Shown one piece after another: positions 1 through 6,499 of a stretch of DNA of 12,155 bases; within the stretch, counting starts at the first letter, position 1; the number at the start of each line of letters is the position of its first letter. The DNA is from JBEKHI01 sp050012355 (GTDB lineage Bacteria; Actinomycetota; Actinomycetes; Streptosporangiales; Streptosporangiaceae), in NCBI GenBank assembly GCA_050012355.1, contig JBEKHI010000258.1:1-12155 (forward strand), in the 5' to 3' direction. Made by a program: the position numbers and the translations under genes. The notes under the pieces were generated by a model. That model had not been told where the DNA came from. It was given only the letters and a program-made list of their open reading frames with translations, and searched no databases.

Positions 1-472
1 GCTCGACGAGACGGTGCAGGCTGGCCCGCTCCGCCTGGCTGGAGTTCCGCCAGATCAGGACAAGCCCGGCGGCGGAGGCGACCTGGGGCCATAGCCAGCT
101 GATGAGCCAGCCGTTGTTAATGGCGCCCAGCACGAACAGGACCAAGACAAGCCCCGACGCCGCGGCGGCGGCGAGCGCGAACCCGAGGGAGTCTCCCCTT
201 GCCTTGTGCCAGATGCTCGTGTCGTCCCCCGCCGCCGGAATCAGCAGCCAGGCCGCGACGTACAGCGCGACCCCCACCCCGGAGAACAGGACGGCGATGA
301 GGAAAATCAGCCGGATGGTCGTCGGATTCCAGCCACGCCAGCGGGCGAAGCCGGCGGCGACGCCGCCGAGCAGCCGTCCATCTGGGTCGCGGCGCGGCGG
401 TCCCTCGACCGAGTAGCGGCGCCACAACGGCCCACGGCGGCGTGACCAGCCCGGGCCTGTCTGGAAACTCAT
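1..472 (-). CDS. PspC-domain sensor histidine kinase, N-terminal part (runs off the left edge)
   Basis: The first 157 residues are visible; the rest lies beyond base 1. Residues 29-80 form a PspC domain with the typical LLGGVAAGFARW start, a membrane helix at about 53-75 and a YVAAWLLIPA end. Two more hydrophobic segments follow at about 96-116 and 121-140. A charged stretch with AERASLHRLVE then begins, where the signalling part would follow. In actinobacteria, PspC plus extra helices at the N-terminus is the usual layout of DesK/NarL-type sensor kinases with a C-terminal HATPase, working with a LuxR-type response regulator. The kinase domain itself is not visible here, so that part is inference. 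The ATG at 470-472 follows a GGAG only 2 bases upstream, and no other in-frame start is obvious. The gene is divergent from a small PspC gene, which supports a shared envelope-stress role. A multi-pass PspC protein without a kinase domain remains possible. Confidence 0.8.
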   Translation of the reverse strand, partial: MSFQTGPGWSRRRGPLWRRYSVEGPPRRDPDGRLLGGVAAGFARWRGWNPTTIRLIFLIAVLFSGVGVALYVAAWLLIPAAGDDTSIWHKARGDSLGFALAAAAASGLVLVLFVLGAINNGWLISWLWPQVASAAGLVLIWRNSSQAERASLHRLVE

Positions 473-515
473 ATCTCCATCATGCCCCGCTGGCCCCGAG
501 CTGCCCATTCGGGAG

Positions 516-570
516 ATCCCTGGGGTGTCCCTGAGGCCCGGACCCGGGTATCAGGGACCGGATCAGGGTC
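516..570. promoter_or_regulatory. Nested CCCTG/CAGGG inverted repeats between divergent PspC genes
   Basis: GTCCCTGA (527-534) and TCAGGGAC (551-558) are perfect 8-bp inverted arms around a GC-rich centre. A second outer pair, CCCTG at 518-522 and CAGGG at 564-568, repeats the same core about one helical turn further out on each side. Four symmetric copies in the 142-bp space between two divergent PspC genes look like binding sites for a dimeric regulator. The likeliest candidate is the response regulator paired with the PspC kinase; this is inference. Part of the symmetry could be RNA hairpin or GC-rich chance. Confidence 0.45.
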
Positions 571-614
571 GTGCCCGATGTGCGGGTGCGTGGTAAAGAC
601 GCACGCTAGATGAC

Positions 615-887
615 ATGAACACAACCACTGAGCACATGACCTCCACCAAGTCGCCGCTACGGCGGTCAGCCGACGACCGGGTGCTCACCGGCACCGCCGC
701 TGGCATCGCCCGCTACCTCAACGTGGACCCGACTGTGGTCCGCATCGGCTTTGCCGTCCTGACAGTGATGGGCGGCGCGGGGATCCCGCTGTACCTCGCG
801 GGCTTCCTGCTCATCCCGGAGGACGGCCACGACGAGTCCATCGCCAGCGACCTGCTCGGCTCTTTCCAACGCAAGGAAGACCACTAA
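615..887 (+). CDS. Small PspC-domain membrane protein
   Basis: A 90-residue protein that is almost entirely one PspC domain (about residues 14-69). It starts with LRRSADDRVLTGTAAGIARY, has the conserved VDPTVVRIGF stretch, a membrane segment at about 42-65 and the LAGFLLIPED end. It is followed by a short acidic/basic tail. The domain is named after phage shock protein C, an inner-membrane component of the envelope-stress response. In actinobacteria, stand-alone PspC proteins are common next to PspC kinases. The ATG at 615 has only a weak ribosome binding site, and a second in-frame ATG at 636 is possible. The stop TAA overlaps the ATG of the next gene by one base, so the two are translationally coupled. 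A weak TAAAGA -10-like element lies at 594-599. Confidence 0.9.
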   Translation: MNTTTEHMTSTKSPLRRSADDRVLTGTAAGIARYLNVDPTVVRIGFAVLTVMGGAGIPLYLAGFLLIPEDGHDESIASDLLGSFQRKEDH

Positions 888-1297
888 TGAACACGCAGAA
901 CATGCGGGTCTCGGACGCCGAGCGCGCCGAGGTCGCCGACCGGCTGGCCACGAACTTCGCCGACGGCCGGCTCGACCAGGCCGAGTACGACGAGCGGGTC
1001 TCCCGCGCGATGAGCGCCAAGACCCATGCCGACTTCGAGGGACTCTTCGATGATCTGCCGGGCACGGGGGCCCCTACAGGCGACGAAGGTTATGGCAAGC
1101 CGGGGATCGACGCTCCCTACCAGGGCCGCCGCCGCGGCCCGCTGCATGTGGTCCTGACGGTGGCGCTGATCCTCATTGGCTTGTCGATCGCGAACCACGT
1201 TTTCTGGGGATTTTTCAGCCCAGGATGGTTCTTCGGCCCCTGGTGGATCCTCGCCGTGGTCGTGCTAATCATCATGGCCGCTCGCCGTCGGCGGTGA
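887..1297 (+). CDS. DUF1707 membrane protein
   Basis: A 136-residue protein. Residues about 6-58 match DUF1707: MRVSDAERAEVADRL, then FADGRLDQAEYDERV and a closing LFDDLP. This SHOCT-like N-terminal domain is widespread in actinobacterial membrane proteins and has no assigned biochemical role. A flexible Gly/Pro linker (about 59-83) leads to two hydrophobic helices at about 86-104 and 115-131, then a basic AARRRR end that should stay in the cytoplasm. The start overlaps the stop of the PspC gene (TAATGA) and has AAGGAAG upstream, so both genes come from one message. Together with the divergent PspC kinase it makes an envelope-stress-type locus. Family assignment is firm; function is unknown. 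Confidence 0.9.
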   Translation: MNTQNMRVSDAERAEVADRLATNFADGRLDQAEYDERVSRAMSAKTHADFEGLFDDLPGTGAPTGDEGYGKPGIDAPYQGRRRGPLHVVLTVALILIGLSIANHVFWGFFSPGWFFGPWWILAVVVLIIMAARRRR

Positions 1298-1304
1298 CCA
1301 GCGC

Positions 1305-1349
1305 AAACGTCCGTGGAACCCGTCGGAGCGGCGGATTCCACGGACGTTT
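1305..1349. terminator. Hairpin terminator between convergent genes
   Basis: Two perfect 14-bp arms, AAACGTCCGTGGAA at 1305-1318 and its complement at 1336-1349, enclose a 17-base loop. The hairpin starts 8 bases after the DUF1707 stop and ends 7 bases before the stop of the convergent GH35 remnant. It can therefore serve both strands. Because each arm runs from A-rich to T-rich ends, the plus-strand RNA ends its stem in UUU. Confidence 0.8.
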
Positions 1350-1355
1350 CGCGTG

Positions 1356-2155
1356 TTAGCTCACGCCGCCGGAGACGGTGCCGAGGCTAGTCAAGGCCAG
1401 GGTGCCGAGGTCGCAGGCGTCCGCGCCGGTGATGGCAGTCGAGTACAGGTAGGCCATGTAGTCGTCGCTGCCGGTGGTGTTGCCAGTGGTGGGGGCACTG
1501 TGCTCGCGAACTCGTTCTCGATCTGGTACAGCAGCACGGTGCCGTTGCCCTCGGTGAGCTGATGCCTCGCCAGGATCGGGTTGATAGCGTCGTACCACTC
1601 GGCGACGGCTGCTAGGTAGTTCGCGTTGTCGGACCGCGCCGTGCCGGAGACCGTGGTGAGCCAGCCGGGGAAACCGCCCGCGTTCAGTTCGCCGTTGATG
1701 TAGGGCCCCGGGCGGGCCACCACGTACAGCCCAGCGTCCTCGGCCATCCGCAGGAACAGGTCCATGTCACGGACGCCGGTGAAGTCGTAAACGCCCGGCG
1801 CCGGCGAGTGGTAGCTCCAGTTGAAGTAGGCGCAGACCGCGTTGTAGCCGCTGGCCTTCATCTTCTGCAAGATGTCCGGCCACAGCTTGGTGCTGGGCAG
1901 CCGGAACGGGTGGAACTCACCGGACCACACGAAGATCCGCTCACCGTTCAGCATCAGCGAGTACTGGTCGTACGTGACGCTCGTGCCGGTGGTGGCCGTG
2001 GTTGCAGTTATGCCATTGGTGCCGACGGTTGCCGCGTCCGCCGATGAAGACAGCAGGGATCCGCCGGCGGCGATGCCAGCAGAGGTGACCACGATGCCGC
2101 GCATCAGCGCGCGTCTGCTCAGTTCGGAACGCCCCGAACGAAACAAATCTGTCAT
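1356..2155 (-). pseudogene. Tat-exported family 35 beta-galactosidase, frameshifted and truncated remnant
   Basis: The first frame reads a twin-arginine signal (SRRALMRG, then a hydrophobic stretch and ADAA). Next come clear GH35 landmarks: MLNGERIFVWSGEFHPFRLP, NAVCAYFNWSYHSP, VVARPGPYINGELNAGGFPG and the acid/base motif LLYQIENE (glutamate codon at 1511-1513). Just after this the GH35-like sequence continues in another frame (PTTGNTTGSDDYMAYLYSTA, ending at 1356). The switch falls at a run of five G (1491-1495), where one more base would restore the frame. Even if restored, the product is only about 265 residues, whereas GH35 enzymes usually exceed 550. The second catalytic glutamate and all later domains are missing, so it should be inactive. 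The start is taken as ATG at 2155 (MTDLF) to fit the Tat signal; GTG at 2173 is an alternative. Confidence 0.8.
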
Positions 2156-2256
2156 ACCCAAACTATCTCGCACCGCTTAAACGGACATCAACCCCCAGAT
2201 GCCCATTTTTTACCCTTAGGTTTCCTTGTGATTACGTTGGGTTAGCAGGCCCCCGG

Positions 2257-2291
2257 TTGCCCGATACATAAGCAAGTGATATAAGTAACTT
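2257..2291 (+). promoter_or_regulatory. Promoter for a leaderless MarR message
   Basis: TTGCCC at 2257-2262 and TATAAG at 2280-2285 are separated by 17 bases. They match the sigma-70/HrdB-type -35 and -10 consensus well. Transcription would begin about 6-7 bases after the -10, at the A of the marR ATG (2292). No ribosome binding site precedes that ATG, which fits a leaderless mRNA, a common form in actinobacteria. Confidence 0.6.
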
Positions 2292-2293
2292 AT
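2268..2293. promoter_or_regulatory. Tandem 13-bp operator, probable MarR autoregulatory site
   Basis: ATAAGTAACTTAT (2281-2293) is a perfect 6+1+6 palindrome. It is immediately preceded by a related 13-mer, ATAAGCAAGTGAT (2268-2280), that matches it at 10 of 13 positions. The pair covers the -10 element, the predicted transcription start and the first two bases of the ATG. MarR proteins typically bind such AT-rich palindromes in their own promoters. Binding here would block polymerase directly. The assignment to this MarR is inference from position. Confidence 0.6.
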
Positions 2294-2750
2294 GCAATTG
2301 GAGCGGGCGGCAGCGGGCCAGGAGGCGACGGATCTGGCGGTAGCGGCGGCCAGCGGGTTCGAGCGCTTGGTGCGGCTGCTGCGGTCGGTAACGTCCGCGC
2401 GCGGACTGTCGCTGACCGCTGCCACGACGCTGTCCGAGCTCGAGCGCTCCGGGCCGTGCCGTCTCACCGCGCTGGCTGAGACCGGCAGCGTCACGCAGCC
2501 AGCGATGACACAGCTCGTCGCGCGCCTGCAGGAGACCGGTCTGGTCGCCCGGACCGCGGATCCGGCCGACGGCCGCGTCGTGCTCGTTTCCATCACCGCC
2601 GAGGGCCGGGCCGAACTAGGGCGGCGGCGCGAGCAGCGCGCGGAGGCACTGCGCGGCATGCTCGCCAGGCTCAGCGAGGCGGACCGGCGTGCGCTCGAAG
2701 CCGCGCTACCGGTGATCGACACGCTCGCCAGCATGCAGTCCAGAGAGTAG
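2292..2750 (+). CDS. MarR-family transcriptional regulator
   Basis: A 152-residue protein of normal MarR length. The winged-helix part spans about residues 36-105: LSLTAATTLSELERSG, the LTALAETGSVTQPAMTQLVARLQ helix-turn-helix region, and the wing DPADGRVVLVSITAEGRAEL with the characteristic DxR-type turn. Helices at both ends should form the dimer interface. It ends 12 bases before the transporter start, so the two genes form an operon. MarR regulators next to efflux pumps usually repress the pump until a small aromatic or toxic ligand binds. The ligand cannot be told from sequence. The ATG at 2292 lacks a ribosome binding site but coincides with the predicted transcription start, and it overlaps a palindromic operator. 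Confidence 0.92.
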   Translation: MQLERAAAGQEATDLAVAAASGFERLVRLLRSVTSARGLSLTAATTLSELERSGPCRLTALAETGSVTQPAMTQLVARLQETGLVARTADPADGRVVLVSITAEGRAELGRRREQRAEALRGMLARLSEADRRALEAALPVIDTLASMQSRE

Positions 2751-2762
2751 GAGTACTTTTCG

Positions 2763-4493
2763 ATGAGCGGTTCGACGGTGAGTCCGTTCCGTCAGCCGAA
2801 GGCGGTCTTCGCGGTCGCCCTCGCCTGCGTCGTCTCGTTTATGGGCATCGGCCTGGTCGACCCGATCTTGCCCGCCATCTCATCTCAGCTGCACGCCTCC
2901 CCCAGTGAGGTGACGCTGCTGTTCACCAGTTATCTGGTGGTCACCGCGGTCGCCATGCTGATCACCAACTGGGTGTCCAGCCGGATCGGCGCCAAAAAGA
3001 CGCTGATCGTCGGTCTGGTGCTGATCGTCGCGTTCAGCGCGGCAGCCGGCGCGTCGCCTTCAATCAACGACATCATCGGGTTCCGGGCCGGGTGGGGAGT
3101 CGGGAACGCGCTGTTCATCGCGACCTCGCTGGCGGTTATCGTCGCCTCCGCCAGCGGCGGCTTCGCCGGCGCCATCGTGCTGTATGAGACCGCGCTCGGG
3201 GTCGGCATCGCGATCGGGCCGCTGCTGGGCGGCACGCTCGGATCGATCAGCTGGCGCGGCCCGTTCTTCGGGGTGTCGGCGCTGATGGCGATCGCGCTGA
3301 TCGCGACGATCACCCTGGTGCGGCCCATACCCAAGCCCGAGAAGAAAACCGGGCTGTCGGCGCCGTTGCGCGCGCTGCGGCACCGTGGGCTGCTAACGCT
3401 GTCGCTGACCGCGCTCTGCTACAACTGGGGCTTCTTCACGCTTCTCGGTTACGCACCGTTCCCGATGGACCTGTCCCCCATCAAGCTGGGCCTGGTGTTC
3501 ACCGGCTGGGGCGTGCTGGTCGCGATCTTCGCCGTGTTCGGCGCGCCGCGGCTGCAGGCCAGGTTCGGCATCGCGCGGACCATGTACGCCAACCTGTTCG
3601 CGTTCGCCGTGGTCATCCTGGTTATCGCGATCTGGGTGGACACCCGCGCGGTGCTGATCGTCGCGGTGATCCTTTCCGGTGTCTTCATCGGGATCAACAA
3701 CACGGTCACCACCCAGGCGGTGATGACGGTCTCCCCGGTGGAGCGGCCGGTCGCGTCGGCCGCCTACAGCTTCGTCCGGTTCATCGGCGGCGGCCTGGCG
3801 CCGTACGCGGCGGGCCGGCTGGTGATCGCCTTCAACATCCACGTGCCCTTCTACATCGCGACCGGCGTGGTGCTGCTCGGCATCGTGATCCTGACGACCG
3901 CGCACCGGCTGCTGGCACAGGCCGAGCGGGCGCAGTCCGAGTCCGTCGAGATCGCCGCGGCGACGTCGCGTCCGGAGCCCGCGCGGTCGCCGGGCGCCGG
4001 GCGGGGCGCGGGCACCGGGCCGGGCGTGATCGTCGCGGCGGTGGACGGCTCGCCGATCGCGGACCGGGTCACCAGCGCGGCAGCGCGGCTGGCCGCCATC
4101 GACGGCCGGACCGTGCACGTGGTGCACGCGCGAGAATCGGCGGTCACACCAGAAACCGCCGTGGACACCGAATCAGCGGATGGCGCGGGCGCGCTGATAG
4201 CGTCCCACCTCAAGCAACTCGCCGCGCAAAACATCCAGGCCACTGGCCAGCTATTGCTGCACACGGCCGATCACGGCGACGCCGGCCGGATGGTCGCCGA
4301 GTACGCCAACTCGGTCGGCGCGACCACGATCGTCGTCGGTGCCCCGACCCACGGCGGCCTGTCCGCGCTGATGGACGACAGCGCCAGCCGTGAGCTGTGG
4401 CGCACCGCCCGCACCAACATCGTGATCGTCAATCCCGAGGCACCGCGAGTGGGCAGCCCGACCGGAGCACCCGAGCGAGTGACGGCCGCCTGA
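2763..4493 (+). CDS. MFS drug-efflux-type transporter fused to a C-terminal universal stress (Usp) domain
   Basis: A 576-residue fusion. Residues about 14-385 form a 12-helix MFS transporter of the drug/proton antiporter type. It has the N-terminal VDPILPAIS motif, a loop 2-3 motif around NWVSSRIGAKKT and a helix-5 GVGIAIGPLLGG motif. After a Gly/Ala/Pro/Arg-rich linker (about 389-420), residues 421-558 form a Usp domain. It starts GVIVAAVDGSPIADRV, has VHVVHARE, and ends TTIVVGAPTHGGLSALMDDS and TNIVIVNPEA. The Usp nucleotide motif normally reads GxxGxxxxxxxxxG(S/T). Here it is altered (GAPTHGG, and DDS where GS is usual), so ATP binding may be weak or lost. AGGAG lies about 9 bases before the ATG at 2763. 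The gene is co-transcribed with marR and ends at a strong hairpin. The pump substrate is unknown. Confidence 0.9.
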   Translation: MSGSTVSPFRQPKAVFAVALACVVSFMGIGLVDPILPAISSQLHASPSEVTLLFTSYLVVTAVAMLITNWVSSRIGAKKTLIVGLVLIVAFSAAAGASPSINDIIGFRAGWGVGNALFIATSLAVIVASASGGFAGAIVLYETALGVGIAIGPLLGGTLGSISWRGPFFGVSALMAIALIATITLVRPIPKPEKKTGLSAPLRALRHRGLLTLSLTALCYNWGFFTLLGYAPFPMDLSPIKLGLVFTGWGVLVAIFAVFGAPRLQARFGIARTMYANLFAFAVVILVIAIWVDTRAVLIVAVILSGVFIGINNTVTTQAVMTVSPVERPVASAAYSFVRFIGGGLAPYAAGRLVIAFNIHVPFYIATGVVLLGIVILTTAHRLLAQAERAQSESVEIAAATSRPEPARSPGAGRGAGTGPGVIVAAVDGSPIADRVTSAAARLAAIDGRTVHVVHARESAVTPETAVDTESADGAGALIASHLKQLAAQNIQATGQLLLHTADHGDAGRMVAEYANSVGATTIVVGAPTHGGLSALMDDSASRELWRTARTNIVIVNPEAPRVGSPTGAPERVTAA

Positions 4494-4503
4494 GCTTTTC
4501 CTC

Positions 4504-4551
4504 GTGGGTGCTGCACTACCCAGCAAAGAGGCTGGGTAGTGCAGCACCCAC
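4504..4551. terminator. Perfect 21-bp hairpin terminator
   Basis: Arms at 4504-4524 and 4531-4551 are perfect 21-bp complements (left arm begins GTGGGTGCTGCACTACCC) around a 6-base AAAGAG loop. The hairpin sits 10 bases after the MFS-Usp stop, in a convergent intergenic space. There is no T-run, as is common for actinobacterial terminators, and the symmetry lets it act on both strands. Confidence 0.8.
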
Positions 4552-4601
4552 CACCAAAGGGGCCGCGCTTCGGCTGGGCCTTGGCCGCACTACCGCGCGA
4601 T

Positions 4602-4625
4602 TAAATGGCAATATATTGCCATTTA
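4602..4625. promoter_or_regulatory. Perfect 24-bp AT-rich palindrome of unknown role
   Basis: Bases 4602-4625 read identically on both strands; each half is TAAATGGCAATA or its complement. It is AT-rich in a GC-rich genome. Its size and symmetry suit a dimeric repressor such as TetR or GntR types, or a partition/replication protein. It is not in front of a gene: both flanking genes end here. TTGCCA (-35-like) at 4616-4621 and TATATT (-10-like) at 4612-4617 are present, but no convincing downstream gene follows. Confidence 0.5.
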
Positions 4626-4706
4626 GGCAACGCGGGTAGATTAGCCTCACCACGATGGCGGGTTGTTTTCGGTGACCGCTGAGAACAATCCCGCGTCGTT
4701 TTGGAC

Positions 4707-6164
4707 TTAGCTTCCGGTCCGGGATCGTGCGTGGACCGGGGCCGGGCGGCGCATTGGCAACGGCGGGGCCTTGGGCGGTGCGTATGGTTGCCGCGCCTTA
4801 GCAGAACTGTGACTCGCGGGACTGTGACTCTCGGGACTGTGGGTCACCGGGACCGGGGCCGCTAGCGCGGCGGCGGCGAGAACCGGGCGCGGGGCCGGGA
4901 CGCGGGTGCGGCGGCCGCCGGAATGTGCCTGCCGTGCCTTGTGCCGGCCCACGACCGGCGAGATTCCGCGCCACCGCAGGGCGAGGATCACAGCGGCGAC
5001 CGTGCCCAGCCCGCCGCACACCGCGACCACCTCAGCGGGCGGGAACTTCTCCGCGGCGGCGCCAGCGAGCAGGAAGAGAATGCCCTGGCCGACGATCAGG
5101 CCCGCGTTGGCCACGCCGAAGGCCTGGGATCTGCGCTCGTTCGGCACCCGGGCGACGAACGCGGTGTTCGCGGCGATCTGGTAAATGCCGAACGTCCCGG
5201 AAACGGCGAAGATCGCCATCGACATGTACAGCCCAGGCCGCATGACGGCCACCACCAGTACCGCGCAGGTGAGGACCGCCATCGGCCCCATCCAGCGCAG
5301 CCTCCGGCGCGGGCCCACGTGCCCGGTGAAGTAGGGCGTGAACAGCATCGCGCCCACCTGGCCCGACGCGATCAGCAGTCCGGTCATCACCGCGCCGCCA
5401 TGCAACGCCGCCGCGTAGGGCGCCGCTATCCCCTCGGGAACCTCATACAACGTGACCAGCCAGCCGAACAGCACCAAGGTACGCAGCCCCTGATTGCCGA
5501 ACACGAGGCTGAATCCGCTACGGACCTCCGCGATCGGACCGTTGTCATCCTCCGGTTTGCGGGCGGCCGCGGGCCGGCGCTTAGTGCCCAGGCCGATGGC
5601 CAGCGCAGAGGCCGCGAACGTCGCCGCGTCGATCGCCAGGGCTGGTCGCGGTCCCACCAGCGCCACCGCGATTCCGCCGGCCACGGCGCCCAGGACGATC
5701 CCGGTACGGAACGTCGTCTGGATAACCGCGATGCCGAGAACGTATCGCTCGCCCTCCAGGATGTCCGGCACGATGGCCGAACGCGCCGCCTCGAACGGCG
5801 GGGCGAACATCGTCGTCGCGAACAGCAGGCCCACCAGGACGGCGACCGAGACACCCGGCACGAGCATCGCCGCGACCAGCAGCACCCGGATGAGATCGCA
5901 GGTGACCATCACGGCGCGTCTCGGCCGGTGGTCGGAAATGCGAGCGAAGAGCAGCCCGCCGATGACCCACGGGATGTATCCGGCGGCGTAAGCTACCGCC
6001 GCCAAGAGCGGCGAATGCGTCCGCTCGTAAACCAGGATGGTGAGTGCGACCAGCGCGAGCCGGTCACCGATGATGGACAGGACATTGGATATCCACAGTG
6101 CACGGAACTCGTGCACCGCGAACACGTCGGCGAAGGTCACGCGTCGCGCATTGGCGGTTGGCAC
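4707..6164 (-). CDS. MFS transporter (MFS_3/EntS-like) with long disordered C-terminal tail
   Basis: A 485-residue protein. Residues about 10-400 form an MFS transporter of the type often annotated as EntS-like or macrolide-efflux-like. It begins FRALWISNVLSIIGDRLALV, has a loop 2-3 motif LLFARISDHRPRRAVM (71-86) and AARSAIVPDILEGERYVLG in the central region. A long cytoplasmic loop (about 194-215) separates the two six-helix halves, and the second half keeps VPNERRSQAFGVANAG. From about 406 the chain is an unusual Pro/Ala/Ser/Arg-rich tail, probably disordered, with a short (x)SHSP repeat at 441-454. The GTG start at 6164 has AGGGG 6 bases upstream. The gene is convergent with the MFS-Usp gene. 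Substrate is unknown; export of a small lipophilic compound or siderophore is typical for the family. Confidence 0.88.
   Translation of the reverse strand: MPTANARRVTFADVFAVHEFRALWISNVLSIIGDRLALVALTILVYERTHSPLLAAVAYAAGYIPWVIGGLLFARISDHRPRRAVMVTCDLIRVLLVAAMLVPGVSVAVLVGLLFATTMFAPPFEAARSAIVPDILEGERYVLGIAVIQTTFRTGIVLGAVAGGIAVALVGPRPALAIDAATFAASALAIGLGTKRRPAAARKPEDDNGPIAEVRSGFSLVFGNQGLRTLVLFGWLVTLYEVPEGIAAPYAAALHGGAVMTGLLIASGQVGAMLFTPYFTGHVGPRRRLRWMGPMAVLTCAVLVVAVMRPGLYMSMAIFAVSGTFGIYQIAANTAFVARVPNERRSQAFGVANAGLIVGQGILFLLAGAAAEKFPPAEVVAVCGGLGTVAAVILALRWRGISPVVGRHKARQAHSGGRRTRVPAPRPVLAAAALAAPVPVTHSPESHSPASHSSAKARQPYAPPKAPPLPMRRPAPVHARSRTGS
4804..4848. repeat. Three tandem 15-bp repeats coding for SHSP units
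   Basis: Three consecutive 15-bp units (GAACTGTGACTCGCG, GGACTGTGACTCTCG and GGACTGTGGGTCACC) lie in the tail of the leftward MFS gene. Read in frame they give THSP, ESHSP and ASHSS. The unit length is a multiple of three, so copy-number changes would keep the frame. Confidence 0.7.
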
Positions 6165-6395
6165 AACTTACCCCTGGGGCTCTGCATCAGCCACGGCTTC
6201 GTGCTGCCTCATGGTGAGAGCGGCACTGCTGATTGCGATACTTACACGCCGCGCGACTTCCCGTGCCGAAACGGTCACGATTGGTACGCGATTGATGAAT
6301 GAGTTACGGCTGACTACAGAGACGCCATTTTGGGGTGTTTGACTGCTGCGGGCAGTGAGGCGCGTCAGGCCGATTCAATCGCTGATGCCCGGAAC

Positions 6396-6418
6396 ATTAC
6401 CCCGCCGAGAGGGGCAAT
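6396..6418. repeat. ATTACCCC/GGGGCAAT inverted repeat
   Basis: Arms ATTACCCC (6396-6403) and GGGGCAAT (6411-6418) are complementary at 7 of 8 positions around a 7-base spacer. It lies about 230 bp upstream of the MFS start and could be a regulator site or a weak hairpin. Confidence 0.4.
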
Positions 6419-6444
6419 ATGCACAGATCGCTGGTTTTCGCAAT

Positions 6445-6499
6445 GCCATCGATGACCCATTACTGGGGCTATTCCGCCATCGATGGCCCATCGTTGGGG
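6445..6499. repeat. Imperfect 24-bp direct repeat, 31-bp period
   Basis: Two copies (6445-6468 and 6476-6499) match at 20 of 24 bases. Both start GCCATCGATG and end TGGGG, and each contains a CCCA/TGGG dyad. The 31-bp period is close to three helical turns, so proteins bound to both would sit on the same DNA face. Likely a regulatory array for the leftward MFS gene; the protein is unknown. Confidence 0.5.

Noticed and set aside
4655..4675. Tiny rightward ORF (MAGCFR) downstream of the 24-bp palindrome
   Set aside because: Six codons, no ribosome binding site and no conserved leader-peptide features. Too short to support.
4923..6302. Long rightward open frame opposite the MFS gene
   Set aside because: The product is His/Arg/Gln-rich with no domain or membrane pattern, while the other strand gives a clean MFS protein. 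It is a high-GC shadow frame.
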